A DNA stretch of 64,000 nt from assembly GCF_019976975.1 (NCBI RefSeq), contig NZ_AP024630.1, positions 1,240,001-1,304,000 of the forward strand, written 5' to 3'. Below are positions 54,517-63,187 of the stretch, piece by piece. This stretch comes from Arthrobacter sp. NtRootA1. Lineage in GTDB: Bacteria > Actinomycetota > Actinomycetes > Actinomycetales > Micrococcaceae. Numbering within the stretch: the stretch's first letter is position 1; the number at the start of each line of letters is the position of its first letter. The notes beneath the pieces were generated by a model, which saw only the letters and a program-made list of their open reading frames with translations, ran no database searches and was not told the origin of the DNA. Both the position numbers and the translations under genes were made by a program.

Positions 54517-54590
54517 GCCCCAGTAGCCCAATTGGCAGAGGCAGCGGACTTAAAATCCGCGTGTTGTGGGTTCGAGTCCCACCTGGGGCA
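54517..54590 (+). tRNA. tRNA-Leu(TAA), with short (class I) variable loop
   Basis: A 74-nt cloverleaf. The acceptor stem GCCCCAG/CTGGGGC, D arm with AATTGG, anticodon stem GCGGA/TCCGC enclosing CTTAAAA (anticodon TAA), variable loop GTGTT, and T arm GTGGG-TTCGAGT-CCCAC are complete. Discriminator A54590 suits leucine. CCA is not encoded. Standard bacterial Leu tRNAs have a long variable arm; this one does not. Confidence 0.88.
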
Positions 54591-54595
54591 CAAGG

Positions 54596-54627
54596 ATGGA
54601 AGGGGAGGAGGATTCCTCCCCTTCCAT
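54596..54627 (+). terminator. Terminator hairpin after the tRNA
   Basis: ATGGAAGGGGAGG (54596-54608) pairs with CCTCCCCTTCCAT (54615-54627), followed by TTG. Confidence 0.75.
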
Positions 54628-54699
54628 TTGTCGGCTATCCTTCGGGGACTTTTCCCAGCAGGCTCGTAGATTCCCCACAGGCAACGAGTGTTATAGGGA

Positions 54700-54715
54700 T
54701 GTGACCTGAATCACT
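54700..54715. promoter_or_regulatory. CRP/GlxR-like site upstream of the liv binding-protein gene
   Basis: TGTGACCTGAATCACT matches TGTGA-n6-TCAC. It lies 100 bp before the ATG of the substrate-binding protein gene. A similar site precedes livH. Confidence 0.5.
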
Positions 54716-54814
54716 TATCTTCCCGGATCAATTGCACTAGTTTGAGTCTTAATCAGGAACACCTGAGTTATCGCATCAAAGGCAGTTCGCACCTTTCGAT
54801 CGAGGAGACAACGA

Positions 54815-56170
54815 ATGTTTGATCTTTCCCAAGCGGCGCCCCGAGCCGCCAAGCTTACAGCGCTTGGCATTGGGGTTGCCCTCCTGGCCACAGCTTGTGG
54901 TGGGTCCTCCACGCCGAGCCAGACCGGGTCCAGTTCCGCCGCCGCCGCAGGCATCTCCTGCCCGGCTCCGAGTGCAGGGGCGGGAGCCGGCAACAGCCAG
55001 GCTGCTACCAACACGGGACCCGTACCTCCCTCGACCACCACTACCGCCACTCCTCTGAAACTTGGATCGCTGCTGCCGACGACGGGGTCGCTCGCGTTCC
55101 TCGGCCCACCCGAAATTGCTGGCGTCAACCTCGGTATCAAGGAAGTCAACGATGCTGGTGGCGTCCTGGGTGCTCCGGTTTCGGTGGTGCACCGTGACTC
55201 CGGTGATACCAAGACCGACATCGCAACCCAGTCCACCACCGCCCTGCTGGGCCAGGGCGTAAGCGCAATTATTGGTGCAGCCTCGTCCGGTGTTTCCAAG
55301 ACGGTCATCAACCAGATCACCGGCGCTGGAGTCATCCAGTTCTCACCTGCGAACACGTCCCCTGACTTCACCACCTGGGACGACAAGGGCCTGTACTGGC
55401 GTACCGCCCCCTCTGACGTCCTGCAGGGCAAGGTCCTGGGCAACTACATGGCTACCTGTGGCGCCCAGACTGTTGGCATGATCGTCCTCAACGACGCCTA
55501 CGGCACCGGCCTGCAGAAGAACGTCAAGGAGGCCTTCGAGGCCGCTGGCGGCAAGGTTGTTGCCGAGGAGCTCTTCAACGAAGGTGACTCGCAGTTCAGC
55601 AGCCAGGTGGACAAGGTCATTGCCGCCAAGCCCGACGCCATCGCACTGATCACCTTCGACCAGGCAAAGAGCATCGTCCCACTGATCACCGGCAAGGGAA
55701 TCAAGCCCACGCAGCTGTTCATGGTTGATGGCAACACCTCGGACTACAGCAAGGACTTCCAGGCCGGCACCTTGAAGGGCGCACAGGGAACCATCCCCGG
55801 TACGTTCGCCAAGGACGCCTTCAAGCAGAAGCTCCTCGCCATCGATCCGGCCCTGAAGGATTACAGCTACGCAGGCGAGTCCTACGACGCCGTAAACCTG
55901 ATCTCGCTGGCCTCCGAAGCGGCCAAGAGCACCAAGGGCACAGACATTGCAGCCAAGCTGAAGGACGTCTCTGAAGGCGGCGAGAAGTGCACCGACTTCG
56001 CCTCCTGCGTGACCCTGCTTCGCCAGGGCAAGGATATCGACTACGACGGCCAGTCGGGTCCGGTAACGTTCTCCGACGCCGGTGACCCCACCGAGGCTTA
56101 CATCGGTATCTACGAATACCAGGACAACAACACCTACAAGCCGGTCCGTGAAGAGTTCGGCAAGCTCTAA
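54815..56170 (+). CDS. livK: Branched-chain amino-acid ABC transporter substrate-binding lipoprotein
   Basis: A 451-residue lipoprotein. The signal peptide ends LLATAC (Cys near residue 28). A Ser/Thr/Pro/Ala-rich linker spans about residues 30-85. The periplasmic-binding-protein type I fold then starts (PLKLGSLLPTTGSLAFLGPPEIAGVNLGIKEVNDAGG). It captures leucine, isoleucine, valine or related ligands outside the membrane. It converges with the livHMGF operon on the other strand, from which it is separated by two terminators. Confidence 0.9.
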   Translation: MFDLSQAAPRAAKLTALGIGVALLATACGGSSTPSQTGSSSAAAAGISCPAPSAGAGAGNSQAATNTGPVPPSTTTTATPLKLGSLLPTTGSLAFLGPPEIAGVNLGIKEVNDAGGVLGAPVSVVHRDSGDTKTDIATQSTTALLGQGVSAIIGAASSGVSKTVINQITGAGVIQFSPANTSPDFTTWDDKGLYWRTAPSDVLQGKVLGNYMATCGAQTVGMIVLNDAYGTGLQKNVKEAFEAAGGKVVAEELFNEGDSQFSSQVDKVIAAKPDAIALITFDQAKSIVPLITGKGIKPTQLFMVDGNTSDYSKDFQAGTLKGAQGTIPGTFAKDAFKQKLLAIDPALKDYSYAGESYDAVNLISLASEAAKSTKGTDIAAKLKDVSEGGEKCTDFASCVTLLRQGKDIDYDGQSGPVTFSDAGDPTEAYIGIYEYQDNNTYKPVREEFGKL

Positions 56171-56200
56171 GCCAAATCCTGACTAGACCGCAAACAGAAC

Positions 56201-56230
56201 AGGTCCCCTTCCTCTCCAGGAAGGGGACCT
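56201..56230 (+). terminator. Rho-independent terminator after the binding-protein gene
   Basis: AGGTCCCCTTCCT (56201-56213) pairs with AGGAAGGGGACCT (56218-56230), followed by GGTCTTGTTTT. Confidence 0.9.
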
Positions 56231-56329
56231 GGTCTTGTTTTACGTGGGTGTGTTGTGGGGCCTGGTGTGCGTGTCTGGGGCTGGGTTTGGGGCGCGGAGT
56301 GGGCCTGGCAACGGGTTGCCGGAAAACGA

Positions 56330-56362
56330 CGGAGGGCCTTGGGTTATACCCAAGGCCCTCCG
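56330..56362 (-). terminator. Rho-independent terminator of the livHMGF operon
   Basis: CGGAGGGCCTTGGG (56330-56343) pairs with CCCAAGGCCCTCCG (56349-56362). On the minus strand it is followed by TCGTTTTCC. It lies 20 bp after the livF stop codon. Confidence 0.88.
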
Positions 56363-56381
56363 AGCGTGCGTGATGCGGCTT

Positions 56382-57152
56382 CTAGACCTCGTCGGCCAGG
56401 GTTCCGAGGTACAGCTGGATAACCTTGGGGTCCTTCATGAGTTCGCGTCCAGTGCCTGTGTAGGCGTCCTTCCCTTGGTCCAGAACATAGCCGCGGTCGC
56501 AGATCTGCAGGCAACGGCGGGCGTTCTGTTCCACCATGATGACCGAGACGCCGGCGCGGTTGATCTCGTGGACCCGAAGGAACGTCTCGTCCTGTTTGAC
56601 GGGGGAGAGACCCGCCGATGGCTCATCGAGCAGGAGCACCGCGGGGTCCATCATGAGTGCCCGCCCCATGGCTACCATCTGGCGTTCACCGCCCGAGAGG
56701 GAACCTGCTCGCTGGGCACGTCGCTTGGCCAGTTCAGGGAAGAGGCTGGCAACGAAGTCGAAGCGCTCGGCGAACGACTTGGGCCGCTGGAACATGCCCA
56801 TCTGGAGGTTTTCTTCGATGGTGAGGGTGGCGAAGACGTTGTTGGTCTGGGGGACAAAACCAACGCCCTGGGTGACAAGCTTGTTGGCCTTCAAGCCGGT
56901 GAGATCCTGACCCCTGACTACCACGGTGCCGGAATGGACCTTGACCAGACCGAACATCGCCTTCAGCAGGGTGGACTTACCGGCGCCATTGGGGCCGATA
57001 ATTCCGATCAGTTCACCCTTGCGGGCCTCGATGGAGCAACCATTGAGGATGTTGACGCCAGGAATGTAGCCCGCCACCAGGTTGGTGACTTTGACGACTG
57101 AATCGCTTGCCGGGGCATCCGCTGAGGCGGGCATTGCGCTGGTGCTGCTCAT
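56382..57152 (-). CDS. livF: Branched-chain amino-acid ABC transporter ATP-binding protein LivF
   Basis: A 256-residue ATPase with a 20-residue lead. Walker A is GPNGAGKST, the Q-loop GFVPQTNNVFATLT, the signature LSGGERQMVAMGRAL and Walker B VLLLDEPSAGLSP. LivF-type features include IIGPNGAGKSTLLKAMFGLV. It pairs with LivG to energise import. Its ATG at 57152 overlaps the livG stop codon (ATGA). It is the last gene of the operon. Confidence 0.94.
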   Translation of the reverse strand: MSSTSAMPASADAPASDSVVKVTNLVAGYIPGVNILNGCSIEARKGELIGIIGPNGAGKSTLLKAMFGLVKVHSGTVVVRGQDLTGLKANKLVTQGVGFVPQTNNVFATLTIEENLQMGMFQRPKSFAERFDFVASLFPELAKRRAQRAGSLSGGERQMVAMGRALMMDPAVLLLDEPSAGLSPVKQDETFLRVHEINRAGVSVIMVEQNARRCLQICDRGYVLDQGKDAYTGTGRELMKDPKVIQLYLGTLADEV

Positions 57153-58222
57153 TTCCCGTCCTCCTTCTTGGTTTCTACGATCTCGGACAGGATGCCTGCG
57201 TCTTCTGTTCCCACCACCGACTCTTCGTCAGCCTCAAGTTCTGCCTCGAGTTCCTTGATGCCTTCTGCATCGCCGAGGTCGACGTCGTGGTGTGCTCCAA
57301 GGTAAGCATCGATCACGGCAGGGTTCTTCATGACTTCCCCGGGAGGACCTTCGGCCACGATCTTTCCTTCTGCCATGACGACCACCCAGTCTGCGATGTG
57401 GCGCACCATGTTCATGTCGTGCTCCACGAACAGGACTGTCATGCCTTCAGCCTTGAGGTTCTTGATGTGGTCCAGGAGGGACTGGGTCAGTGCAGGGTTC
57501 ACGCCGGCCATGGGCTCGTCGAGCATGACGAGCTTCGGCCTGACCATGAGGGATCGTGCCATCTCCAGGAGCTTGCGCTGGCCACCGGAGAGGGAAGCGG
57601 CGTAGTCATCCTTCTTGGCGTCCAGCTTGAACTTCTCCAAGAGCACATGTGCCTGTGCCGTGATCTCCTTCTCGCGGCCACCCCAGATGCCCTTGAACAG
57701 GGCCTTGGAGAGACGCTCGCCCGGCTGGTCGGCGGCACCAAGCCGCATGTTTTCCATGACTGTCAGCTTGCCCATGACCTTGGTCAGCTGGAATGTCCGC
57801 ACCATGCCCATGCGCGCCACTTTGTAGGACGAGACACCGGCAATGCTGTTTCCTTCGAACTGCCACTTGCCCGTGTTTGGCGTGTCGAAGCCGGTGAGCA
57901 GGTTGAACAGGGTTGTCTTGCCGGCACCGTTTGGCCCGATCAATGCCGTGATCTTGTGTCGGGGGATCTCCAGGTATTCCACGTCCACGGCGTTGATGCC
58001 ACCGAAGGAACGGGTGACGTTTTCGGCTACGACGATCGGATCGCGCTTCTTGCAGCCCGGGGTGTTTTCCCCGACCGCAATGGGGCGTGAATCGGTCATG
58101 TAGTCGATGCCTGCCTCGTCGGGCGGGATGGCGCCGTAGACAGAACTGCCGGTGCTGCCTGTGTTGGACGGGCCAGCCGGATTGATTGGGTTGTTGCTGA
58201 TTGGTTCGTTGGTCTCACTCAT
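57149..58222 (-). CDS. livG: Branched-chain amino-acid ABC transporter ATP-binding protein LivG
   Basis: A 357-residue ATPase. Walker A is GPNGAGKTT, the signature LSGGQRKLLEMARSL, Walker B KLVMLDEPMAGVNP, and the LivG-type VEHDMNMVRHIAD switch region. It is longer than usual (about 255-300): some 60 polar residues precede the ABC domain and about 50 acidic residues follow it. The extra parts have no recognised motif. It overlaps livM and livF by ATGA on both sides. Confidence 0.93.
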   Translation of the reverse strand: MSETNEPISNNPINPAGPSNTGSTGSSVYGAIPPDEAGIDYMTDSRPIAVGENTPGCKKRDPIVVAENVTRSFGGINAVDVEYLEIPRHKITALIGPNGAGKTTLFNLLTGFDTPNTGKWQFEGNSIAGVSSYKVARMGMVRTFQLTKVMGKLTVMENMRLGAADQPGERLSKALFKGIWGGREKEITAQAHVLLEKFKLDAKKDDYAASLSGGQRKLLEMARSLMVRPKLVMLDEPMAGVNPALTQSLLDHIKNLKAEGMTVLFVEHDMNMVRHIADWVVVMAEGKIVAEGPPGEVMKNPAVIDAYLGAHHDVDLGDAEGIKELEAELEADEESVVGTEDAGILSEIVETKKEDGK

Positions 58223-59187
58223 GCGAAAGCAAGCTCCTTCTTATTGCCGAAGACGCCTTGCGGGCGGAAGATCATCAGGAGCATCAGTGCCACACCAACC
58301 AGGATGTAGCGCAGCTGGCCGGCCTGAACGGTGGTCAGCCAGGTGATGACTCCGGATTCGATGAGCCCATAAAGGAGGCTCTGCGTCAGCGAGAGCACTA
58401 CCCAGAAGATCATGGCTCCGATCACTGGGCCCAGGACGGTTGCCATGCCACCGAGCAGGAGACAGGTCCAGAGGAAGAACGTGAGCTCTGTGCCGTAGTT
58501 GGAGGGTTGGACAGCGCCGCGGGGGAGGGTGAAGATCATGCCTGCAAGTGCACCCAGGATGCCGCCAATGATGAGGGCCTGCATCTTGTAGGAGTACACA
58601 TTCTTGCCGAGCGACCGCACGGCGTTCTCGTCTTCACGGATGCCCTTCAGGACGCGGCCCCAAGGGCTGCGCATCAGCAGCCAGACCAGCAGGCAGCAGA
58701 TGATGACCAGGCCCCACCCGACAACGCGGATGAAGAAGTCACGGTTGTTCATGCCCATGTATGACCCCTCGGGGAAGGGGTTCATGGAATAGAAACCACC
58801 CTCGAACGCGGCCAGGCCGTTTGCCGAACCCGTAACGCTGGTGAGCTGGTTGGTAGTGACGACGTAACGCACGATTTCCGCTGCTGCGATCGTGACGATA
58901 GCGAGGTAGTCCGCCCTCAAGCGGAGTGTCGGAATACCCAGGATGAAGGCGAAGATCACCGAACACAGGACCGCGATCAGCAGGCCGATGAAGAACGGGG
59001 TCTTGAAGGTCAGCGTGGAGATGGCGAAACCGTAGGCTCCCACTGCCATGAATCCGGCCTGGCCGAAGTTCAACAGGCCGGAGTAGCCGAAGTGGACGGC
59101 GAGGCCCAAAGCAGCAAGTGCGTAGGCCGCCGTCGTCGGGCTGAACAATTCGCCAAGGGCGCTGGAAAGAATAAATCCGAAGTCCAT
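58219..59187 (-). CDS. livM: Branched-chain amino-acid ABC transporter permease LivM
   Basis: A 322-residue inner-membrane permease with about eight to nine hydrophobic segments. The LivM signature GYSGLLNFGQAGFMAVGAY and the cytoplasmic-loop pattern SPWGRVLKGIREDENAVRSLGKN are clear. It forms the channel with LivH. Start ATG 59187 lies 9 bp after the livH stop codon. Confidence 0.94.
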   Translation of the reverse strand: MDFGFILSSALGELFSPTTAAYALAALGLAVHFGYSGLLNFGQAGFMAVGAYGFAISTLTFKTPFFIGLLIAVLCSVIFAFILGIPTLRLRADYLAIVTIAAAEIVRYVVTTNQLTSVTGSANGLAAFEGGFYSMNPFPEGSYMGMNNRDFFIRVVGWGLVIICCLLVWLLMRSPWGRVLKGIREDENAVRSLGKNVYSYKMQALIIGGILGALAGMIFTLPRGAVQPSNYGTELTFFLWTCLLLGGMATVLGPVIGAMIFWVVLSLTQSLLYGLIESGVITWLTTVQAGQLRYILVGVALMLLMIFRPQGVFGNKKELAFA

Positions 59188-59196
59188 GGCCCGCTC

Positions 59197-60531
59197 CTAA
59201 CCCACACGCTCACGCCGGCCGAGGATACCCTGCGGTCGGAACAGAAGAACAACAATCATGATGAACAAAGCGCCGACGTACTTGAGGTCGGCGGGGAGGC
59301 CAAAGACAGTGGTCAGCTCCACGAAGATACCGACGACGATAGAACCGATCAGGGCACCGAAGACGGTTCCCAGACCACCGAGCGTCACGCCGGCGAAGAT
59401 GAGCAGCAGGATTTGCGAGCCCATGTCGAAGGTCACTCCGGGCCGGTAATAGGCCCACAGAATGCCACCGAGGGAAGCGAGGACGCCGCCAACAATCCAT
59501 ACCAGCCGGATGACGGAGTCGACGTCGATGCCCGAAGCAGCCGCCAAAGCAGGATTGTCTGCCACCGCGCGGGTTGCTTTACCGAGACGGGTCTTCAGCA
59601 GGACGATGCCGATCAGGGCAATCACCACGGCACTGATCAACAGGGACCAGAGGTTGTTCGGAGAGATGGAGATGGGCCCGATCTGGACCTCTGCGCTTTG
59701 GGCTCCGGGCAGCTGTTGGGTGGCGCCGCCGAAGAAGAACTGGATGACGTAGCGGATAGCCAGGGCGAGGCCGATGCTGACAATCATCATGGGCACCAGG
59801 CCCGAGCCGCGCCGCCGCAGGGGCCGCCAGAGCCCGGCATCCTGGACATACCCGAAGAGCCCGCCGCCGATCAGCGACAGCAGGATGGCCAGCCAGAACG
59901 GCAAGCCAAATCCGTTGAACATGAAGACCAGGACAGCGCCCAAGGTCACCATCTCACCGTGGGCGAAGTTGGTGAGGCCTGTGGTGCCGAAGATGAGGGA
60001 CAAGCCCACGGCGGCAAGTGCCAGCAGCAGACCGAAGCTTAGTCCCGCAACCAGGCGGTTGAGGAGGTTTTGGCCGAAGTCCTGTTGCTGGACGACGATG
60101 CCCTTGCCGAAAGCGAAGATCACCGACAGGTTGGACGTCTGGTTGAACGTGACATCGCGCGGATTCTCCTGGCCATCGGCCAGCTTGATGCCCTCCGGCA
60201 AGGTGGAGGTATCAAGCTCAACTCTGTACGTGCCCTGCACGGGGACACCTATGCTCCAGGCGCCGTTTGCTCCGGAGGTGGCTTCCCCTTCGAACCCGTT
60301 GCCCGAGGCCTTGATCTTCACGCCCGGTATGGGGGCGCGGGCATCGTCGCGGAGGAAGCCGCTGATATTGTTCTGGAAATTCGTTGGGGATGGCGAAGGC
60401 GAGGGGGTGGTAGCCTCCGCCGAGGGGGCGGCGATCAACAGGGTGGCAATGAGGGCTGCGAAGAACGCCCCCACGGCTCTCTGCAGTCCCTTGGACCGTC
60501 TCATGGACGGGTCGCGCAGTGTGCTTCTCAA
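59197..60531 (-). CDS. livH: LivH-type permease with secreted N-terminal domain
   Basis: About 444 residues. A signal-peptide-like helix (VGAFFAALIATLLIAAPSAEA, about residues 19-40, split here only for description) leads to a Pro/Ser linker. A domain of about 80 residues resembling carboxypeptidase-regulatory or prealbumin-like beta-sandwiches follows (ISGFLRDDARAPIPGVKIKASG). The permease part starts near residue 150 with LVAGLSFGLLLALAAVGLSLIFG and GLTNFAHGEMVTLGA. The TTG at 60531 is preferred because GGAGG lies 8-9 bases upstream; ATG 60504 is an alternative. Classical LivH lacks the N-terminal 145 residues. Confidence 0.87.
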   Translation of the reverse strand: MRSTLRDPSMRRSKGLQRAVGAFFAALIATLLIAAPSAEATTPSPSPSPTNFQNNISGFLRDDARAPIPGVKIKASGNGFEGEATSGANGAWSIGVPVQGTYRVELDTSTLPEGIKLADGQENPRDVTFNQTSNLSVIFAFGKGIVVQQQDFGQNLLNRLVAGLSFGLLLALAAVGLSLIFGTTGLTNFAHGEMVTLGAVLVFMFNGFGLPFWLAILLSLIGGGLFGYVQDAGLWRPLRRRGSGLVPMMIVSIGLALAIRYVIQFFFGGATQQLPGAQSAEVQIGPISISPNNLWSLLISAVVIALIGIVLLKTRLGKATRAVADNPALAAASGIDVDSVIRLVWIVGGVLASLGGILWAYYRPGVTFDMGSQILLLIFAGVTLGGLGTVFGALIGSIVVGIFVELTTVFGLPADLKYVGALFIMIVVLLFRPQGILGRRERVG

Positions 60532-60871
60532 AATGGAAACCTCCACAGTGGGGGTGGTCCCGGCTGCGCCATTGCAGCCGGTGCGAACGGTCATGGGGCT
60601 TGTGAACAGTTCTTGCCTGCTGCCTCGATTGTGATCTAAGTCACCCATGTGTGGCCTATGTTACCGCTCAGTGCGGCTAAAAAATGCACAGCATAGAGGT
60701 CAGAAGATAGCGATCGGATAACAACTGTGAAGCTATAGGCAACAAGCAATCTCCCACATTCGTGTCACGGTTGAGTTTCGTCTGGGTGAACAAGGGAACT
60801 TTCTGTCCCCTGGGCGCGTGGTAATTGGTACCGTGAATTATCACTCAGCCCTTTTCAGGAGGACACCCGCA
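60532..60871. other. Divergent intergenic region livH / Bax-inhibitor gene
   Basis: 340 bases without a credible gene. It must hold the promoters of the livHMGF operon (minus) and of the Bax-inhibitor gene (plus). The only clear motif is the CRP/GlxR-like site at 60630-60645. The ribosome site CAGGAGGA for the rightward gene is at 60856-60863. Confidence 0.7.
60630..60645. promoter_or_regulatory. CRP/GlxR-like site upstream of livH
   Basis: TGTGATCTAAGTCACC fits TGTGA-nnTAnn-TCAC, the GlxR/CRP pattern, at all but the last position. It lies about 100 bp before the livH start. Confidence 0.55.
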
Positions 60872-61795
60872 ATGGCACTTGGCGGAAACCCTATCTTCAA
60901 CGGAAAGAATTTCCGTGGAGCCAAACAGGCACCGCCTGTTCCGCAAAATCCGTATTCCAACCCGTACGGCCAGCAGTTTAACCAGGCGCCTGGCCGCGCG
61001 CCTGGACAGGTCCTGGACACCCAGTCCGCTTGGTCCGCCTCGCAGCAGAACATGACCAACGAACAACTGCAGCAGATGTACAACCAGCCTGCAGCAGGAC
61101 CCGCCGACACCGGGCGGATGACCTACGACGACGTCATCATGAAGACCGTCGCCTGTCTCGTTGCCCTGGTCGTCGGCGCCGGCATCACGCTCTTCGTAGC
61201 TCCGGCCCTGTCCACCATGCTCATGATCGTCGGTGCACTGGGCGGTTTCGTCCTGGCACTGGTCAATACCTTCAAGAAGCAGCCTTCTCCGGCACTGATT
61301 CTGGCTTATGCGGGCCTTGAGGGACTCTTCCTCGGTGGCCTGACCCGGATTCTTGACGGAATGTTCCCCGGCGTCGGTCTCCAGGCGGTCATCGGTACTC
61401 TGGCCGTGTTCGGCGTCACGCTGATGCTCTTCAAGAGCGGTAAGGTCCGCGCAACGCCCAAGATGGTGCGCTTCTTCATGATCGCCACCATCGGCTACGC
61501 GGTCTTTGCTCTGATCAACCTCGTCATGATGTGGACTGGTGCGGTCCAGGAACCGTTCGGCCTGCGCACGAGTATCACGATTGCAGGCATCCCACTGGGT
61601 GTCTTCATTGGCATCCTGGCGATTGGCCTGGCAGCCTTCTCGCTCATCATGGACTTCACCAGCATCGAAGAAGGCGTCCGTGCCGGCGCACCTGAGCGCT
61701 ACTCGTGGATCGCTGCCTTCGGCCTGACCGTCACCCTGGTTTGGCTCTACGTCGAAATCATTCGGCTTCTGGCGATTTTGCGCGGCGACGACTAA
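60872..61795 (+). CDS. Bax inhibitor-1/YccA-like membrane protein
   Basis: 307 residues. An N-terminal cytoplasmic stretch of about 85 residues is rich in Gln, Pro and Asn (PPVPQNPYSNPYGQQFNQ). Seven hydrophobic segments follow from about residue 95 to the end, with the family patterns YAGLEGLFLGGLTRI and IMDFTSIEEGVRAGAPERYSW. Bacterial BI-1 proteins are pH-sensitive calcium leak channels or regulators of membrane quality control; the exact role is unknown. The ATG at 60872 has CAGGAGGA about 9 bases upstream. A terminator follows. Confidence 0.88.
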   Translation: MALGGNPIFNGKNFRGAKQAPPVPQNPYSNPYGQQFNQAPGRAPGQVLDTQSAWSASQQNMTNEQLQQMYNQPAAGPADTGRMTYDDVIMKTVACLVALVVGAGITLFVAPALSTMLMIVGALGGFVLALVNTFKKQPSPALILAYAGLEGLFLGGLTRILDGMFPGVGLQAVIGTLAVFGVTLMLFKSGKVRATPKMVRFFMIATIGYAVFALINLVMMWTGAVQEPFGLRTSITIAGIPLGVFIGILAIGLAAFSLIMDFTSIEEGVRAGAPERYSWIAAFGLTVTLVWLYVEIIRLLAILRGDD

Positions 61796-61815
61796 GTCCG
61801 CCCGAGTTCAGGAAA

Positions 61816-61845
61816 ATGCCCCCGAATTACTTCGGGGGCATTTTT
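61816..61845 (+). terminator. Rho-independent terminator after the Bax-inhibitor gene
   Basis: AATGCCCCCGAA pairs with TTCGGGGGCATT around TTAC and is followed by TTTCTTT; flanking A and T runs make it bidirectional. Confidence 0.92.
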
Positions 61846-61895
61846 CTTTAAACGACAGGCCTGGTTTAAGCAGTGGGCGCGGCCCCAATCAGGCC

Positions 61896-63134
61896 TCAAC
61901 TCAGGCGTTCGAAAACAACAGCCATTCCTTGGCCGCCTCCCACGCACAGCGTGGCCAGGCCAAGGGTTCCGTCGCGTTCCTTCAGGCCATTGAGGAGCGT
62001 GGTCGTCATGCGCGCTCCGGTCATGCCAAAGGGGTGCCCCAGGGCAATCGCGCCGCCGTGGACGTTGAGCTTCTGTGGGTCGATGCCCAGTTCACGGGCG
62101 CTGGCAACCACTTGGACCGCAAAGGCTTCGTTGAGCTCCACGAGGTCGATATCGTCAATCGTCAGTCCTGCCAGCGCCAACGCCCGCCGCGTTGACTCAA
62201 CTGGCCCCATGCCCATGAGTTCGGGGGAAAGGGCGGAAACGGCGGTGGAGACAACGCGCGCCAGCGGTTGTAGTCCAAGCTCCCGAGCGCGGGAGTCACT
62301 CATGACCAGGAGGGCGGCGGCGCCATCGTTCAGTGGGCACGCATTGCCCGCGGTCACTGTACCTTGGGGCCGGAAAACGGGCTCCAGGGCAGATACAGCT
62401 TCCAAGGTCACTCCTGCCCTCGGAGAGTCATCCCGCTCAACCAGGGTGCCGTCCTTGCGCGCGTACGGCGTGATTTCGCGGGCGTAGAAACCCGAAGCGA
62501 TGGCCGCTTCGGCGCGATTCTGGCTCAGCACGCCCCACTCGTCCTGCTCTGCCCGACCGATTCCGTAGCTGGTGGCAACATTCTCGGCCGTCTGGCCCAT
62601 GGCGATATAGACGTCGGGAAGCCTCCCCCCAAGCCGCGGATCCGTCCAGGGAATGTTCGACGCCGCCCGGGCGGCTGACCGCTGGGCTGCGGATTCGAAG
62701 AGTGGGTTGTGGTTGCCGGCGTCGGTCTGTCCGGCCCCTGCCCAATTCTGGTATCTCGAGACACTTTCGACGCCGGCTGAGATGATCGCGTTTGCTTCAC
62801 CGGCTTTGATGGCGTGGAATGCCATACGAAGAGTCTGGAGGCTGGAAGCGCAGAACCGGTTGATGGTCGCCGCCGGAACGCGGTCCAGGCCTGCAAGGAC
62901 AGCGACGACGCGGGCCATGTTGGAGCCCGCTTCGCCACTGGGTTCGGCGCATCCCAGCAGGATGTCATCAAGGCCGCCTCCATCTTCGGCGGCAGGATCG
63001 AAACCCGGAACTTTCGCGAGTGCGGCCTGCACCATGGCGGTGGCAAGGTCGTCGGGGCGTTCGTCCTTGAGGGAGCCTTTGAAGGCCCGCCCGATTGGAC
63101 TTCTGGCAGTGGAAACGATGACAGCCTCAGTCAT
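61896..63134 (-). CDS. Acetyl-CoA C-acetyltransferase (thiolase)
   Basis: A 412-residue thiolase II. The acyl-accepting Cys is in INRFCASSLQTLRMAF (about residue 93), the catalytic His in NVHGGAIALGHPFGMTGAR, and the second Cys in LCVGGGQGMAVVFE. It cleaves acetoacetyl-CoA or longer 3-ketoacyl-CoA, or condenses acetyl-CoA. No beta-oxidation partner genes are adjacent, so pathway and chain length are uncertain. The start is the ATG at 63134. Confidence 0.92.
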   Translation of the reverse strand: MTEAVIVSTARSPIGRAFKGSLKDERPDDLATAMVQAALAKVPGFDPAAEDGGGLDDILLGCAEPSGEAGSNMARVVAVLAGLDRVPAATINRFCASSLQTLRMAFHAIKAGEANAIISAGVESVSRYQNWAGAGQTDAGNHNPLFESAAQRSAARAASNIPWTDPRLGGRLPDVYIAMGQTAENVATSYGIGRAEQDEWGVLSQNRAEAAIASGFYAREITPYARKDGTLVERDDSPRAGVTLEAVSALEPVFRPQGTVTAGNACPLNDGAAALLVMSDSRARELGLQPLARVVSTAVSALSPELMGMGPVESTRRALALAGLTIDDIDLVELNEAFAVQVVASARELGIDPQKLNVHGGAIALGHPFGMTGARMTTTLLNGLKERDGTLGLATLCVGGGQGMAVVFERLS

Positions 63135-63187
63135 GGCCCCAGCTTACGCCCGGCATCTGGAAGGAAGACGGGCGTAAGCCTGAGAGG

